Positions 53,320 to 64,000 of a stretch of 64,000 bases of DNA are shown here, in pieces. Positions within the stretch are counted from its first letter, which is position 1. Each line of letters begins with the position of its first letter. The notes under the pieces were generated by a model, which worked only from the letters and a program-made list of their open reading frames with translations, did no database searches and was not told the DNA's origin. The position numbers and the translations under genes are program-made. Source of the DNA: Monosiga brevicollis MX1 (lineage: Eukaryota > Opisthokonta > Choanoflagellata > Craspedida > Salpingoecidae); contig NW_001865044.1 in NCBI RefSeq assembly GCF_000002865.3, positions 1,209,743-1,273,742 of the forward strand, read 5' to 3'.

Positions 53320-55711
53320 TTCAAGCCTTGAGTCCAAGGCAGGGCAATCCCACAAGTGTCATGCATAGATCCAGCACTGGCGTTGGCTCCTCCTGGACCG
53401 AGTTGGTCTCTGGCACCCCGTCGGTTTCAGTTGCAGCGGCAGCCGCCGCCGCTGCGTGCTGTGTCTCGAGAAATGTTTTAACGGGTTCATTGGCTCGTGC
53501 TGCGCAGAGCGCCACGTCCAATGTGACCTGACGACTGCCCTCGAGCAAAGCCTCGCCCCTGCCATGGAAACGCAACAAAATGTGTAAGCATTTGCGGCTG
53601 AACATGCAATGCCGCACAGCAGCCCCTGCTCGTTGAGTTTGCATTCAACCAGAACAACAATTGATGGCAAAGGCACCACCACTTCTGCCTCTCTTAGCCC
53701 GTGAGTCCCAAACGTACTGTGCACAAAGCTGCTCCGGAATGGCGGGCGCCAGTGGCAGAACCACGGCAGCGTTGGGCAACGCTGACAAAAGCAATGCTCT
53801 AGTCATGGCGGCCGTGGGGGAGGCGAGGCGAATCACCTCGCTACGCGGTCGTGGTAGGGAGGGCTGCGGCTCACAAAAGGCCTGCTCAGATGGGCCACAA
53901 GTTTTGGGACGCACAAAGGAACCAATTCATGAGGATATGGCAGCGGGGACAAAAGTTGTCATGGCATATTGAAAGTTGACATCAAGTTGACGTGCGTACC
54001 GTATGCAGAGCGATGTACAGGGTAGCGCTTGGCAACGTAGCCACGTCATTCTGTCGCTCATGGCTACATGGACCGAGCTCCATGACCAAGCCACGTTTTA
54101 GCTGGGCAGACTGCATCAGCACTGTCATGTCAAATCCGGGCCCCAAGGGCGGTGAGACACATCCTCAGCCGTCAAAACGCGGAAGAAAGCAGAGCCGAAA
54201 CACAAACCTGTACGATCATGTGCGCCGCAAGACGTGTTGATAGTACCCCAACCTTTGGTGCCCATGACCTTTTGAAAGCGGGCACCAACTTGGTCCAGCC
54301 CGAACGGCGAGGGCCTGGCGCATGGTAAACCCTCGTTGCTATCTGTTGAGACCAAAAGCAGCGGATCTGTTGGTTCTATCGAAATCGACTCCTTCTCCAT
54401 AGCCGGCGGTTTTTTGCTGTCTTTGCTGCTCTTGGTCGTCTGAGAGTACAAACATTTACGGTAAGCGGGTGCTTGATTGAGACCGACAAAACCAATTTCA
54501 ATACCCCTGCCATCTGCCATCTGCCTGAATCATTTCACCAAGTACACCCTGCAAATGCCAAACTCACCTTCTTGTCTGTTGTGGGATCCAAGGGACGAAG
54601 CAGACCATAGCGGCTCGCTGCCAGCACGAGACTAAAGTCAAACGCGATTCGTGTCCGACCCTGTGCATATCAAGGCCGCACGAGTCATACGAGTTTGAAT
54701 GAGAGCAAAGACAGCGCGAGGGCACGAGGGTACGCGGGCGATGGCTCAATGTACACACACGCGCCCGCACACCACACCACACCACACCACAGAGCGCAAC
54801 ACAGCACGTACCATTACATGCGACGAAGCCCACACCGCACACATGGTGTTGAGCTCAGGGTTGGCGCACACCATGACCGTGCCCCGTTCGGCAGCATCGT
54901 GAACAACGGCAAAAACAGGCTGCAAGCATGCCTGTCGAGCTGCCTGAGCCTTGCGCACTGCGTCTTCGATGGCGGCAGAGTCCACGTTTGCAGCATGTGG
55001 CTCGTTGGCCATGTTGGCCATTTGCATGGCTTCGTGTTGCAAATCCAGCGCTCGCGACAAACTTGCGGGTTCCATGGGAACGGACAACCACGCCTCACAA
55101 GCGCCGTGACGCACTGCCACAGCGTGAACAACATCTAAATGACAAGCGTACATACGCAGTCGATTGAGGCCAAATATTGCCCCAACCAAAAACTTGCTGA
55201 CGAGGTCCGAGGCTCTTTGGTTAACGCACCGACGCTACTAAGTAGAATGACTGCCGCCATGGTCGTGGGGGCGTAGAGTTCAGTGCAGACTTCAGTCAAA
55301 TGTTCCATGGGCAAGAAACGTTCGGCTGCACGCGAATTAGCCTTGAGCACGGTTGTCGCCCTCTGGCGCACATAGTGCCAAGCAGGCTGAAGCTCGTGTT
55401 GCGATCTCATCCACAAGCTCCAGGCAACCCGCTCTGCAGTTCCCACGCGCAAACGCTCCCGCCACGCCACCTGCCCGAGGCAAAGTGTATCCAATGCCTG
55501 CCCCGGTTTACCCGGCCGTGATAGATGCATTGAATAAGAACACGGGCGAATACTCGCCCATAGCGTGAGAGACGACGCAACCCGCACATACCTGAGCTGT
55601 GCAAAGCTGTCCCGCTGCGCGACGTCGATCAAACACCCGCTGGCTCTCTGCCACCGCGAGTACTATGCGTGCAGTCTACAACCCACGAACCAGGTCCAAG
55701 GCTGAAACAGT

Positions 55712-55756
<45 letters not shown>

Positions 55757-58700
55757 GCTGCGCAAGTTTGCTACACATCGAGGGACCCACCTCTGGCTCG
55801 ATGGGCAAACAGTCAAGATGATCAAGGGCGCGCTGAAGACAGGTGGCAGCCTGATCACACGTATCTTGGAGTGCACGGGTACTGGCATCATCTGCCAAAG
55901 AGCGAGCTTCAAGATCCAGTACATCAGCGTTGTGGTCCAATAATTGAATGGCCACCATGCGCGCCAACAGCTGGGCGCGACGCAGCTCAGCGCAGGCAAG
56001 TTCAGGGCCATAGGCCTGGTGGGCCACGCCCTCTGGCAAACTATCCAGCAAGGCCGTTCCAGATGTAATGGCAGCCACGCCCACGTCACCGGCCGTGGTG
56101 ATGACTTCCATCAAAGATCTCGTGGCCTCGTCCCAGCTCTCTTCACCAGGCGCCACGTAGGCAGCGACCTGATCTTCCGTGTTCTTCTGCTGCTGGGCTT
56201 GCTGCCACTGCACCCGCTGTGCTCGAAATTGGGCCTCGTGAAGATGTTGACACACCCTAGTCCACACAAGCGTCGCAACGTCACACCGCATCCAGATCTG
56301 TGAGGATATCAAAGTCGACGACATGGCATGCGTGATTCTGCTCAAGAATTGCTAGCACTACCACCGTACCGAGCCACTAGCAGCTTGCTGCGAAGGAAGA
56401 GATGGGTCGTGTCTTGACGGAGACGATCTGACTGCAGCTCCACATGCTCTGGCGCCTCTGCACGGTCGCAATACTCGTCAAAAGCCTGGTCATACAGCCT
56501 GTGAGTGTGTGTGTTGCATGCTTGAGGACATGGCTGTGCTAAAATTGAAATTAAGATAGCGCTCTGTACCTTGCACACAAGATCGTCGACAGCTTGAACG
56601 GCATCATGCAACCCCACAAGCGGCATCACTGCTTCTGTGTGTTGCGTGCCATTGCTAACGAGCCACGCCACCACCCTGTATAATGATGCAAGCATGCATC
56701 CTGCTTTGTAAAACCGCAAACCACAGCAGAGTCAAGGCCTTGCGAAGCAAGCACGGGAAGCTTGGACTCACGTCTCTACGGGAGGTCGGCACCGCTCCCA
56801 CAACGTCGACAGGCCGGACAAGACAGCCTCGGCGCCGTACCAGAAACCTCCCAATTCCTGAAGACACAATGCAGGTGCACATGCAAAGACATCGATGTCC
56901 AAAATAAGATGATAAAAAGTGAGGATGGGAAACAGGGTAAGTCGGATCGCTGTGAGCTACAGCAAGCTGAGCTCTGCAATTGCTTCAGCGTCAACGCACC
57001 GGTGGGGTAGACAGAGCTTGGCGCACATGATGCTCCAAACTAGATGCGTTGACAATCGACGCGTCGACTACAACTCGCGCAAGATGGTGTGTGGCTGATA
57101 GGGTTGGGCTCGCGCCTGGCGGTGGCGCTGCAGCGGGCAAACAGCCATATTGAAGCCCCAAAAGCAAGAGGGTGCGATAGGTTGACTCTGCTAGAGCCGA
57201 TCCAGGGGGCAATGCCCATCCCAAGGGCTCAGCCGCCTCGTACGATGCAGCTCGAATCATGACCTGCAAGTTCTGGACGCGGGCCGTGGAGGTCTCGTCT
57301 TGGGCCTCGAGCGCCAGCTCGCGAGCCTCGGTACAGAGGGCATGCGCACCGGCGAGGTCACCGAGCAGCAAGCATAGTTCAGCCGCTGAGATGAAACGCA
57401 GATACAATGGATAGTTGTCCAGAAGTCGGGGCAAGCCTGCATCCGTCACCAAAGGTTTCCTGCAAACGCAACACAAAAGATGAGGTTTCTTCGCGGCTTG
57501 TCAGGCCAAGCACCACCGAAACCCGACACCACAGAAAAGGGGGATGGACCAAAAGTTCGGGGAACAACAGGCGTGGCCAAAGTCTAAAGGCTGTGGTGCC
57601 TCGGACCCACGCACTTGGCTGATGTGACTTGCAACCAGGCAGCTTCGCGCATATCACAGAGAGCCAAGACCTGAGCAGCCAATGTCTCTGGAACGACATC
57701 TTGCCCGAGCCGTGCCTGCACGACAGCCAGTTCCAAGTCAACTTCATGGCGCATGGCTGCCTCGTTTGGCGCCAAAGCTAAGAAGAACACGCATGCCGAT
57801 GCAGTATTGGCATTCATGAGCACGCGGTAGGCTGTGCCCATTCTCTGGCCGCTTATCACCTCTGCAATTCAACAGACCTGGCGCACAAAGTAGCTGAAGC
57901 AGCTTGAGCGGTGCCAATTCAAAGGCAGTAAAGTAGTTGAGTCGCAGTGTACGCAGCGCATTGAGCAACAGAAATCGGAGCATAGGCAGCATATTTTCAG
58001 CAGGTCCGAAGAGCAACGCGTCTGCGCCGACTTGGATATCATCCAACGGGTGCCAGCCCAGCAAGGCTTGAAGATCGGCCGGAGGCGGTGAGGAAACCTT
58101 GGCCAAGGGCACGCTTCCTGCCGTCGTGTCTGCCCCATGCGACTGGACTCGCGCTTGCAGCTGACCCAGTAGTTCAACACTGGCCCGATGCAGGTCAAAG
58201 GCGGTAGCCTCTCCAGTTTCCGAACTGCTCTGCATCTTCAAGCAGAGCATTTTCAAGCGAGCAACTCGACGGTCATCCTCGCTGGCTGTGCTTGCAGCCA
58301 GTAGTGCTTCAAGCTCCTCCATGCACGTGTGCACGGCGTCATCAAGCCCATGAAAGGTCACCAACCGCGCACAACGACTCAGTTTGAGGCGCAACAGAGT
58401 GGCTGCAGCTTCAGCATCCTTTGCTGCCTCTGCTGCCAAAAGCTGCTCAGCACGTTCTAACGACTCCATCTGCATAACGCACGTGCCACACACAAGTGCG
58501 CGCGCATGACATAAGACGCAACGTGCACGCATCAGTCGAATACCGTTGTATACTCTTTGATGACACAAGAACAAGACGGGTGACCCCCGACTCGTTGTTC
58601 GACAATCTTGACTGGCATACCTGCTTGACGGGGTCTTGATGAAGGTTGGCAAGAGCCGACCAAATTTGAGCCTGCACCGAGCCAGATTCATGTCGGAGCT

Positions 58701-61700
58701 TGTACAAGTCTCGTTCGACGTCCAATCCTAGCAGAGCATTTCACGGATCAACCTGCGTGTCATGCGGCATCGAGGGAACAGGTCTCCCTCACGTACCTCG
58801 CTTTACTTTGCAAATGGTTCGCAAAATCAAGAGAGGTTGTGCTGCTTGCTGTGGCAGCCGTTTCTGTGATAAAGACCCAAAAGAGAGAGGTTAAGAAGTA
58901 AGCGGCTGGTTTTAGTTATGTTGTTTTTTGTTTTTGTTTTCCGCTGCAAAACATAAACCTGGATCCCCCCCCCTGAGCACGCGCGCAAGCTCAGTACAAA
59001 CCAGAGCCGCGTCGATAAACTCGACGGCCGATTCAAACTCTTCCATCTGGGTCATGATGCTGATAGTAAAACGGCTGATGTCAATCAGAAGAGCTACAAC
59101 GCCGGCATCGGCCTCGCGCTTGCCCAAAGCCTCAAACGCCTGTCGACACGGAGCGCATGCAAGTTTTGTTTGTCATGACATGTTGCACGATTGAGGCAGG
59201 CGTGATCCCGTCAGCAAATTACAACCCCGCATCAATGGTGGTCCCAGGCGGGTATACTCACAGCTAGGCAGGTCGTGGTCAGAGGCTGCAAAAGAGATGC
59301 AGCGGCCAGTTGACTCTGACGCATGAACAGAAGCACCTCCCAAAGTGCGGCAAGGCTTTGCATTAAGAGGCGCGGCTGGCGGCTTTTGAATGCCACTTGG
59401 CACGCCGCAACGCCGTGCGCAACGGCACGAAGCAGATCCTGCACATGGGCGCGCCCGCGCACAGGCACTGTCTGATCTATCAAGTCGGCAAGATCATCCG
59501 GTAGCTCCACGTCGGCAATGAACTTGGCGCTAGCCAAACGCAATTCAGCTTCTGATGCTACGGCATGGGCCGCGACGCTGGCCTCGGCTACAAAAGCTCT
59601 GTTGGCTGTGATGCGACGCCAAACATCGAAACACGCCGAACCGCGAAACACGCCGAACCGCGAAACAAGGCCGTTCCGTGAGAAGGCCGAGGCACATGAG
59701 AACTCGCATCACAAGTCTGATTTCTTGAGAGAGCATTGTTGACGTTCGCGTACACATACCGGGCGTTTTGGTGTCAAGGCGCTGTAGCAAGGCTAGAGTC
59801 AGCTGCGCCGCTTCGCCACTCAAAGTCACCTGCTTACTTTGCAGTGCTTTAACAGCCACTGCACACCACAGGCGAGCTCGCAACGTTTTAGAAAACGTGG
59901 GCCCCTTTGTGTCACCCTTGCCTGCTCGCGCCACACACGCCTTGAGGTTTACGGCCAAGCTTTGCAATTCGTCTAAATGACCGGGATGGGCAATGAGTAT
60001 CGAAGTACTGTGGAATCGAGCAAGCATAAAATCGAGCCTTTTTGCGGACACCGAGCTGTGTTCAAATCGGCTCGATCAGCACGTACCCGCGGTGGTCGTG
60101 GGTTTGGCCAGCAACTGATGAAGCTTTGATAGCGTGGTCACGTGAATATCTGCGAAACGGAGGCAGGAATGGCTTGTGAGGACAAGTTGATCTCAGCGAC
60201 GCCAGGGCTGCGCACCCATGTACACTGTGGCAAGCAGCATACCAATGTCCCCGGTACATGAGAAACTCATTTCAAAGCGGCTGGCCAGGCGCCAAGCAGC
60301 CTCAAGGCAGCGATCCAAAATGCCAAAAATGGACTTCGGGGAGGAAGCATGTTGCAAGTGCTCGGCAATCTCCGTCAAGGCTTTTTCAGAGTGCTGCAGC
60401 AGCAAGGTGACGACGGGCAAGGTGGACTTGCTTGAAGCGGCACGACCTGAGGGCGCGTCGGTTCCCAAAGGTACCGAGTTCAGATCGCCTTCACTCTAAG
60501 TCAAAAGTCACCATGCAAGAGGCACCAAGCAGTTGATTTAGCCCACAGTCGACGTCCATGGCGCACATTGCGTTGCATTGTATCAACAAAGACTCACCAA
60601 TGAGCTGGCCATAGTGCAGGCAGCAGTGAGCAGATAAAGCTGCATGCCAAACAAACTGGAGGCCTCAGCACGATATAAGCGGAAGGTCTCCAGGGTACGA
60701 GAGGCCAAGGCCAGTGCACGAAGAACCAAGCCCAAAAGGGGTGCGGTTGGGCGCGTCGTCAAGCTTTCGCCCGCGTAGTTCCAGGTGTACACAAGAGCAT
60801 TTCGGACCAGCCAATGGAGTTTTAGGTCGTAAGCCAGTTGGCCACCGCGCACAAATCTGCAAACCAACAATCCAAGGATAGGCGATAGAAACACGGGTAC
60901 AAGGATGAGCAGCATTCAAGCTCCGTGAACTATGCAACACGCGCGCTGCGATCGAAAAAAAAAGAAGAAGAAGAAGAAGAAGAAGAAGAGGTAATGAGTG
61001 AGTAGGAGCTGATACGCACAGGTCTAGCGACTGGAGTTGCAATGCAGCAAATGACTCGGGGATCATTTCTGGTGCAACACCAATCAGTTGAGTCAGAGCT
61101 TCGCCAGCATGAAAATGTAGTTGGGCAGCTTCAAGATGCAAGCCGTCATCCTGATCAAGCACCACGGCGCTGGCAGTGTCTCGCTTGGCTTTGAGCTGCG
61201 CACTGCCGGCACGCGTGGGTTTTTTTAACGAGCCAGCACTCGCCACCTGTTGCGCACCAGGCATCATTAAAAAAAAAAGGTTAAAAAAATGAATGGGCTG
61301 TGACGCTTGGTCGGGGTGACATCATTCGAGGGGCGCAATGTTTGTTCTGTACAACGGCATGCCGCTTGACACCACCGACCTTGATGCCAGCCAAGCTTGC
61401 TGCAAGAGCGACGTCCCAAGCTTGAAGACGCCGAGCCTCGTGGGTTAGCTGTGCCCACAGTGTCAAGGCTTCCGAGGGAGGCACCACTGGACGAAAGATG
61501 ACAAACGCATGCACAGTGAACTCACACATGAGTCGTCCCTGGCTCTGTTTTCGCTTTGCGAGTGATGAACCTAGCCCACACATGCCCAATGACAATGCCA
61601 AGCTCACACACCGTTGTCGTTTCGAAATTCGCCTTCTTCCAAACCCTCGATCGTATCCAAAAGCTCAAGAAAACGAAGGCTGGTGGCGTGGCAAATGTAT

Positions 61701-63832
61701 AAGAACGCGTGAGATTGGTGCCAAAGCAGGGCAACAAGGGAGAAAGAAAGTAACGTCCTGGAAGCAAAGGGCAACAGACCGAGCGACTTCGGCACTGGTA
61801 TCCGGCACCAGCGTGGGCACGAGGGCCGTGTCAAACACCACAATGCACAAGAAGGCACCAGTGGCCACGAGTTGTTGGCGGGCAACCAGACCAGCATCGG
61901 TATTCAAACTTTTGATCTGTGCCAATTTGAGCCGAACATCCTCAAGACAACGCTCAGCAGCGGTGAGCTGAGCACGACGCTCGGCCTCTTCTGATGGTCG
62001 AAGCGCACCTGGGACGGTGAGTGCCGTCTTGATGTCTGTGTCAAGACCCTTGAGCACGGCCGCCAGGCGATCGTGAGGATGCATGGCAAGCGCCAGGTTG
62101 GTATGCGTCTGAGCTACATCGAAAAGAGCTCGATCAATGGAAATTTTGGCCACTTCGGTGTGGATCATGGCACGGAGCTGCAGTTCGCCCGAATCGATGG
62201 TGGCAAGGGCTTCGGCTATTACGGTGAGTGGCCGGTGCAAAAAGTGGCGTAGGCGAGGTTGCAATAGCGGAAGGGCCGAGTTCCAGACGATGGCGCAAGC
62301 CTCTTGGATGTAACCAGGATCTCCCAACTCCTTCAGACGGCTCAAAGTCAGCAGCATGTCTTGCAATGTTTTGACACGCACTTGAATGGCACTTTCAAGG
62401 AAGACGTTGCGTTGCTGTGCCAGGATGAGCTCGAGAGCCAGAAGCTCGGCCCGGGCGGCGGGGCCCGTCGCATCACTGGCCAGCTGAACGTGGCCTACAA
62501 TTTGAGCAACCGCGGCATATTCGCCACCCTCGAGATATAATCTAAAGCAAAAACGATGGTGACCGGAAAGGAGATGAGCAGACGCAAGCCACCATGCAAG
62601 AGCAGCACCAAAAATAAGATTTCAAACAGAAGAAGAAAGGAGATTGGGTCACGACCAAAGAACGGCTGGCAAACAGGAAGCGTTTGCATGTACCTCGCGC
62701 ACTCGACGAGCAAGTGGAGAGCATGTCGACGAATGGCCCCGGAGGTGGCCATGTCGAAATCGGGGCGCGACATGTCTTGGTCATTGGCAACGCCAGGGAT
62801 GGCGTTGAGCTCTTGGACGGCCTTGCGGAGTTGGATGATGAGCTGTGGCCCAAGCCCAATTCCAGTCACCTTGACGCCATGAAGATCGAGGGCAATTTGT
62901 GCCACGGGCGGTAACTTCTGGCGTGTGAGAAACTCCACGCGGACTGGGAGGAGTCGAAGACGAAGCACGAGCTCGGTTTTCACCAGGTCATCGGTTTGCG
63001 TGAAGACGAGATGGCCCAGTCGTTCAACGAGCTTTTGTGACAAGGGTGCCTTGACTGCAAGGACAAGGGCACGAATGGCAATGCTGCAGATATCCACACA
63101 GGTTGTGTAATTGTGGGTAGAGGCTGGCGCACCGGCTTGAGGATGGTGCTTGTCATTGCCGGTGGGTCGAGCGGGGAGGAGCTGATCGATTTCAAGTGCA
63201 TCAAGGCTCAAGGTGGCGAGTTGATTAAGACAAGTGGCCATGGACGCCAAGGTATTCCCAGCGGCATGCGGCCGAATCAGGCTCCAAACACGGGCGTGAA
63301 AGTTGGCCACGACGGCCAGATACTCGTGGGCGAGGGCTTGATCATGAGTCAGCGATGTTCGGGCCTGGGCGCGGTGAGAAGCCTGGCGGGCATGGGGCAT
63401 GGGGGAGGCGGTGCGCGGTCTCAGGCTGCTGCGCCGTTCGCTGAGAAGGGCCTGCAGGCGTCGCGACAACGCAGCCGCGTGCTCTGTGATGGTAGAGAGG
63501 AGTACGGGCAGTGTTTCAGTGACCCCGTCGTGGTGTCGCAGGGCCAGATCGAGAACAAAGCGGCGAGCGGCCGCCAACTCAAGAAGACTCGGATGCGTCT
63601 TGGCCCAGGCGGGCTGAAGGCGCGCTGCTCGCTCGCTGAAAATGGGGAGGAGGTCAAATCGGGCATGGTGCAGCGCGGCCTCAGCCATCCCCATGGCCAG
63701 CGTCCAGTCCTCAGCCAAGGACAAGGCATCCTCCTCGCTATACTCGGCACCATCGGTCGAACTAGGCCCCATGTGTGCCGCCGCCGCCTCAAGCGCCTCT
63801 ACCTCATGCCAGCATACCAAAAGATGCTCCAT
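53320..63832 (-). CDS. CFAP46: CFAP46 (TTC40) cilia- and flagella-associated protein, central-apparatus C1d
   Basis: Very large TPR-type gene spanning more than 10 kb. The N-terminal part, from ATG 63832 (MEHLLVCWHEVEALEAAAAH), reads DWTLAMGMAEAALHH, AHEYLAVVANFHARVWSLIR. A diagnostic stretch at about 62360-62220 reads GDPGYIQEACAIVWNSALPL then LQPRLRHFLHRPL, paralleling animal CFAP46 (GDPxxIxxxCxxxWNxxLPLLQ then NLRHHLRKPL). Downstream are helical repeats such as RFISAAELCLLLGDLAGAHA and NAGLVARQQL and C-terminal exons GRTRIAFDFSLVLAASRYGL and LKRGLVMELGPC. The stop is at 53320-53322; AATAAA overlaps it (TGAATAAA). CFAP46 is part of the central-apparatus C1d complex needed for flagellar waveform. 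Many exons between 53800 and 61500 are short and their borders are approximate. The first exon may lie further left, as an acceptor (TACAG) precedes the first ATG. Confidence 0.8.
55714..55754. repeat. (CA)n microsatellite in CFAP46 intron
   Basis: About 20 CA units in an intron of the CFAP46 gene. Confidence 0.93.
60959..60990 (+). repeat. (GAA)n trinucleotide repeat in CFAP46 intron
   Basis: About nine GAA units on the plus strand following a short A run. Confidence 0.85.
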
Positions 63833-63924
63833 GATGACCCGTCTGTACACAGCTGGACCCTCACCCCGAGGCAGACCACACCCGCATGAGGGAGGCCACC
63901 GAACGGAGCAAACGCCCTCAAAAC

Positions 63925-63925
<1 letters not shown>

Positions 63926-63982
<57 letters not shown>
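63926..63982. repeat. (GA)n microsatellite upstream of CFAP46
   Basis: About 28 GA units starting about 95 bp upstream of the first CFAP46 ATG, close to the right window edge; another instance of a dinucleotide tract near a gene start. Confidence 0.96.
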
Positions 63983-63985
<3 letters not shown>

Positions 63986-64000
63986 TGGAAAAGCGTCGCT

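Noticed and set aside
63113-63889. Plus-strand frame of 258 codons opposite CFAP46
   Set aside because: Antisense of the CFAP46 N-terminal TPR exon, which has clear family similarity.

Overview
The window looks like gene-dense nuclear DNA of a choanoflagellate, most like Monosiga brevicollis. The evidence is short GT-AG introns in nearly every gene, metazoan-type phosphotyrosine signalling proteins (a receptor tyrosine kinase, a receptor tyrosine phosphatase, SH2/PTP fusions), several flagellar-axoneme genes, and many dinucleotide microsatellites. The species is inferred from this gene repertoire; no search was run. All gene models are hand-spliced by reading conserved protein motifs across GT/AG junctions, so exon edges away from conserved domains are approximate.

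Layout: (1) <1-3306 (-): Ig-domain receptor tyrosine kinase, cut by the left window edge inside the kinase N-lobe. (2) 4461-11934 (+): a giant signalling fusion, PTP - RasGAP - NUDT9/ADP-ribose-pyrophosphatase-like - RhoGAP - SH2 - proline-rich - PH. (3) 12160-12981 (-): an unspliced C2HC-finger ORF, possibly a retroelement remnant. (4) 13636-17926 (-): MadBub/BubR1 spindle-checkpoint protein with a degenerate kinase. (5) 18797-19258 (+): small coiled-coil protein. (6) 19463-22743 (-): fidgetin-like AAA ATPase. (7) 23381-24936 (+): phytanoyl-CoA dioxygenase family. (8) 25209-28527 (-): ENO4-like enolase. (9) 28725-29348 (+): zinc-ribbon protein (Rpr2/RMP24-like). (10) 29533-32173 (-): SETD3-like actin-histidine methyltransferase. 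(11) 33007-34796 (+): FKBP51/52-like immunophilin. (12) 35388-~41283 (+): receptor tyrosine phosphatase with TNFR-like cysteine repeats and an intradiol-dioxygenase-like ectodomain. (13) 41539-43741 (-): DEK_C + two SWIB domains. (14) 45440-47395 (+): serine-rich phosphoprotein. (15) 48093-50718 (-): DRC2/CCDC65. (16) 51322-52941 (+): EBP2 rRNA-processing factor. (17) 53320-~63832 (-): CFAP46, almost complete.

The spliced genes nearly strictly alternate in strand, so they form divergent promoter pairs and tight convergent 3' ends (about 180-380 bp in several cases). The divergent intergenic regions carry dinucleotide tracts plus recurring short motifs (TTGTC-based palindromes, E2F-like sites, AAGTATTTTA boxes). 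Biologically there are three themes: phosphotyrosine/small-GTPase signalling (genes 1, 2, 12), flagellum (ENO4-like, DRC2, CFAP46), and cell cycle/nucleolar/chromatin housekeeping (MadBub, fidgetin-like, EBP2, SWIB).

The most novel-looking items are the PTP-RasGAP-NUDT9-RhoGAP-SH2-PH fusion, whose Nudix box and SH2 arginine are both lost (suggesting binding rather than catalysis), and the receptor phosphatase with an extracellular intradiol-dioxygenase-like fold.
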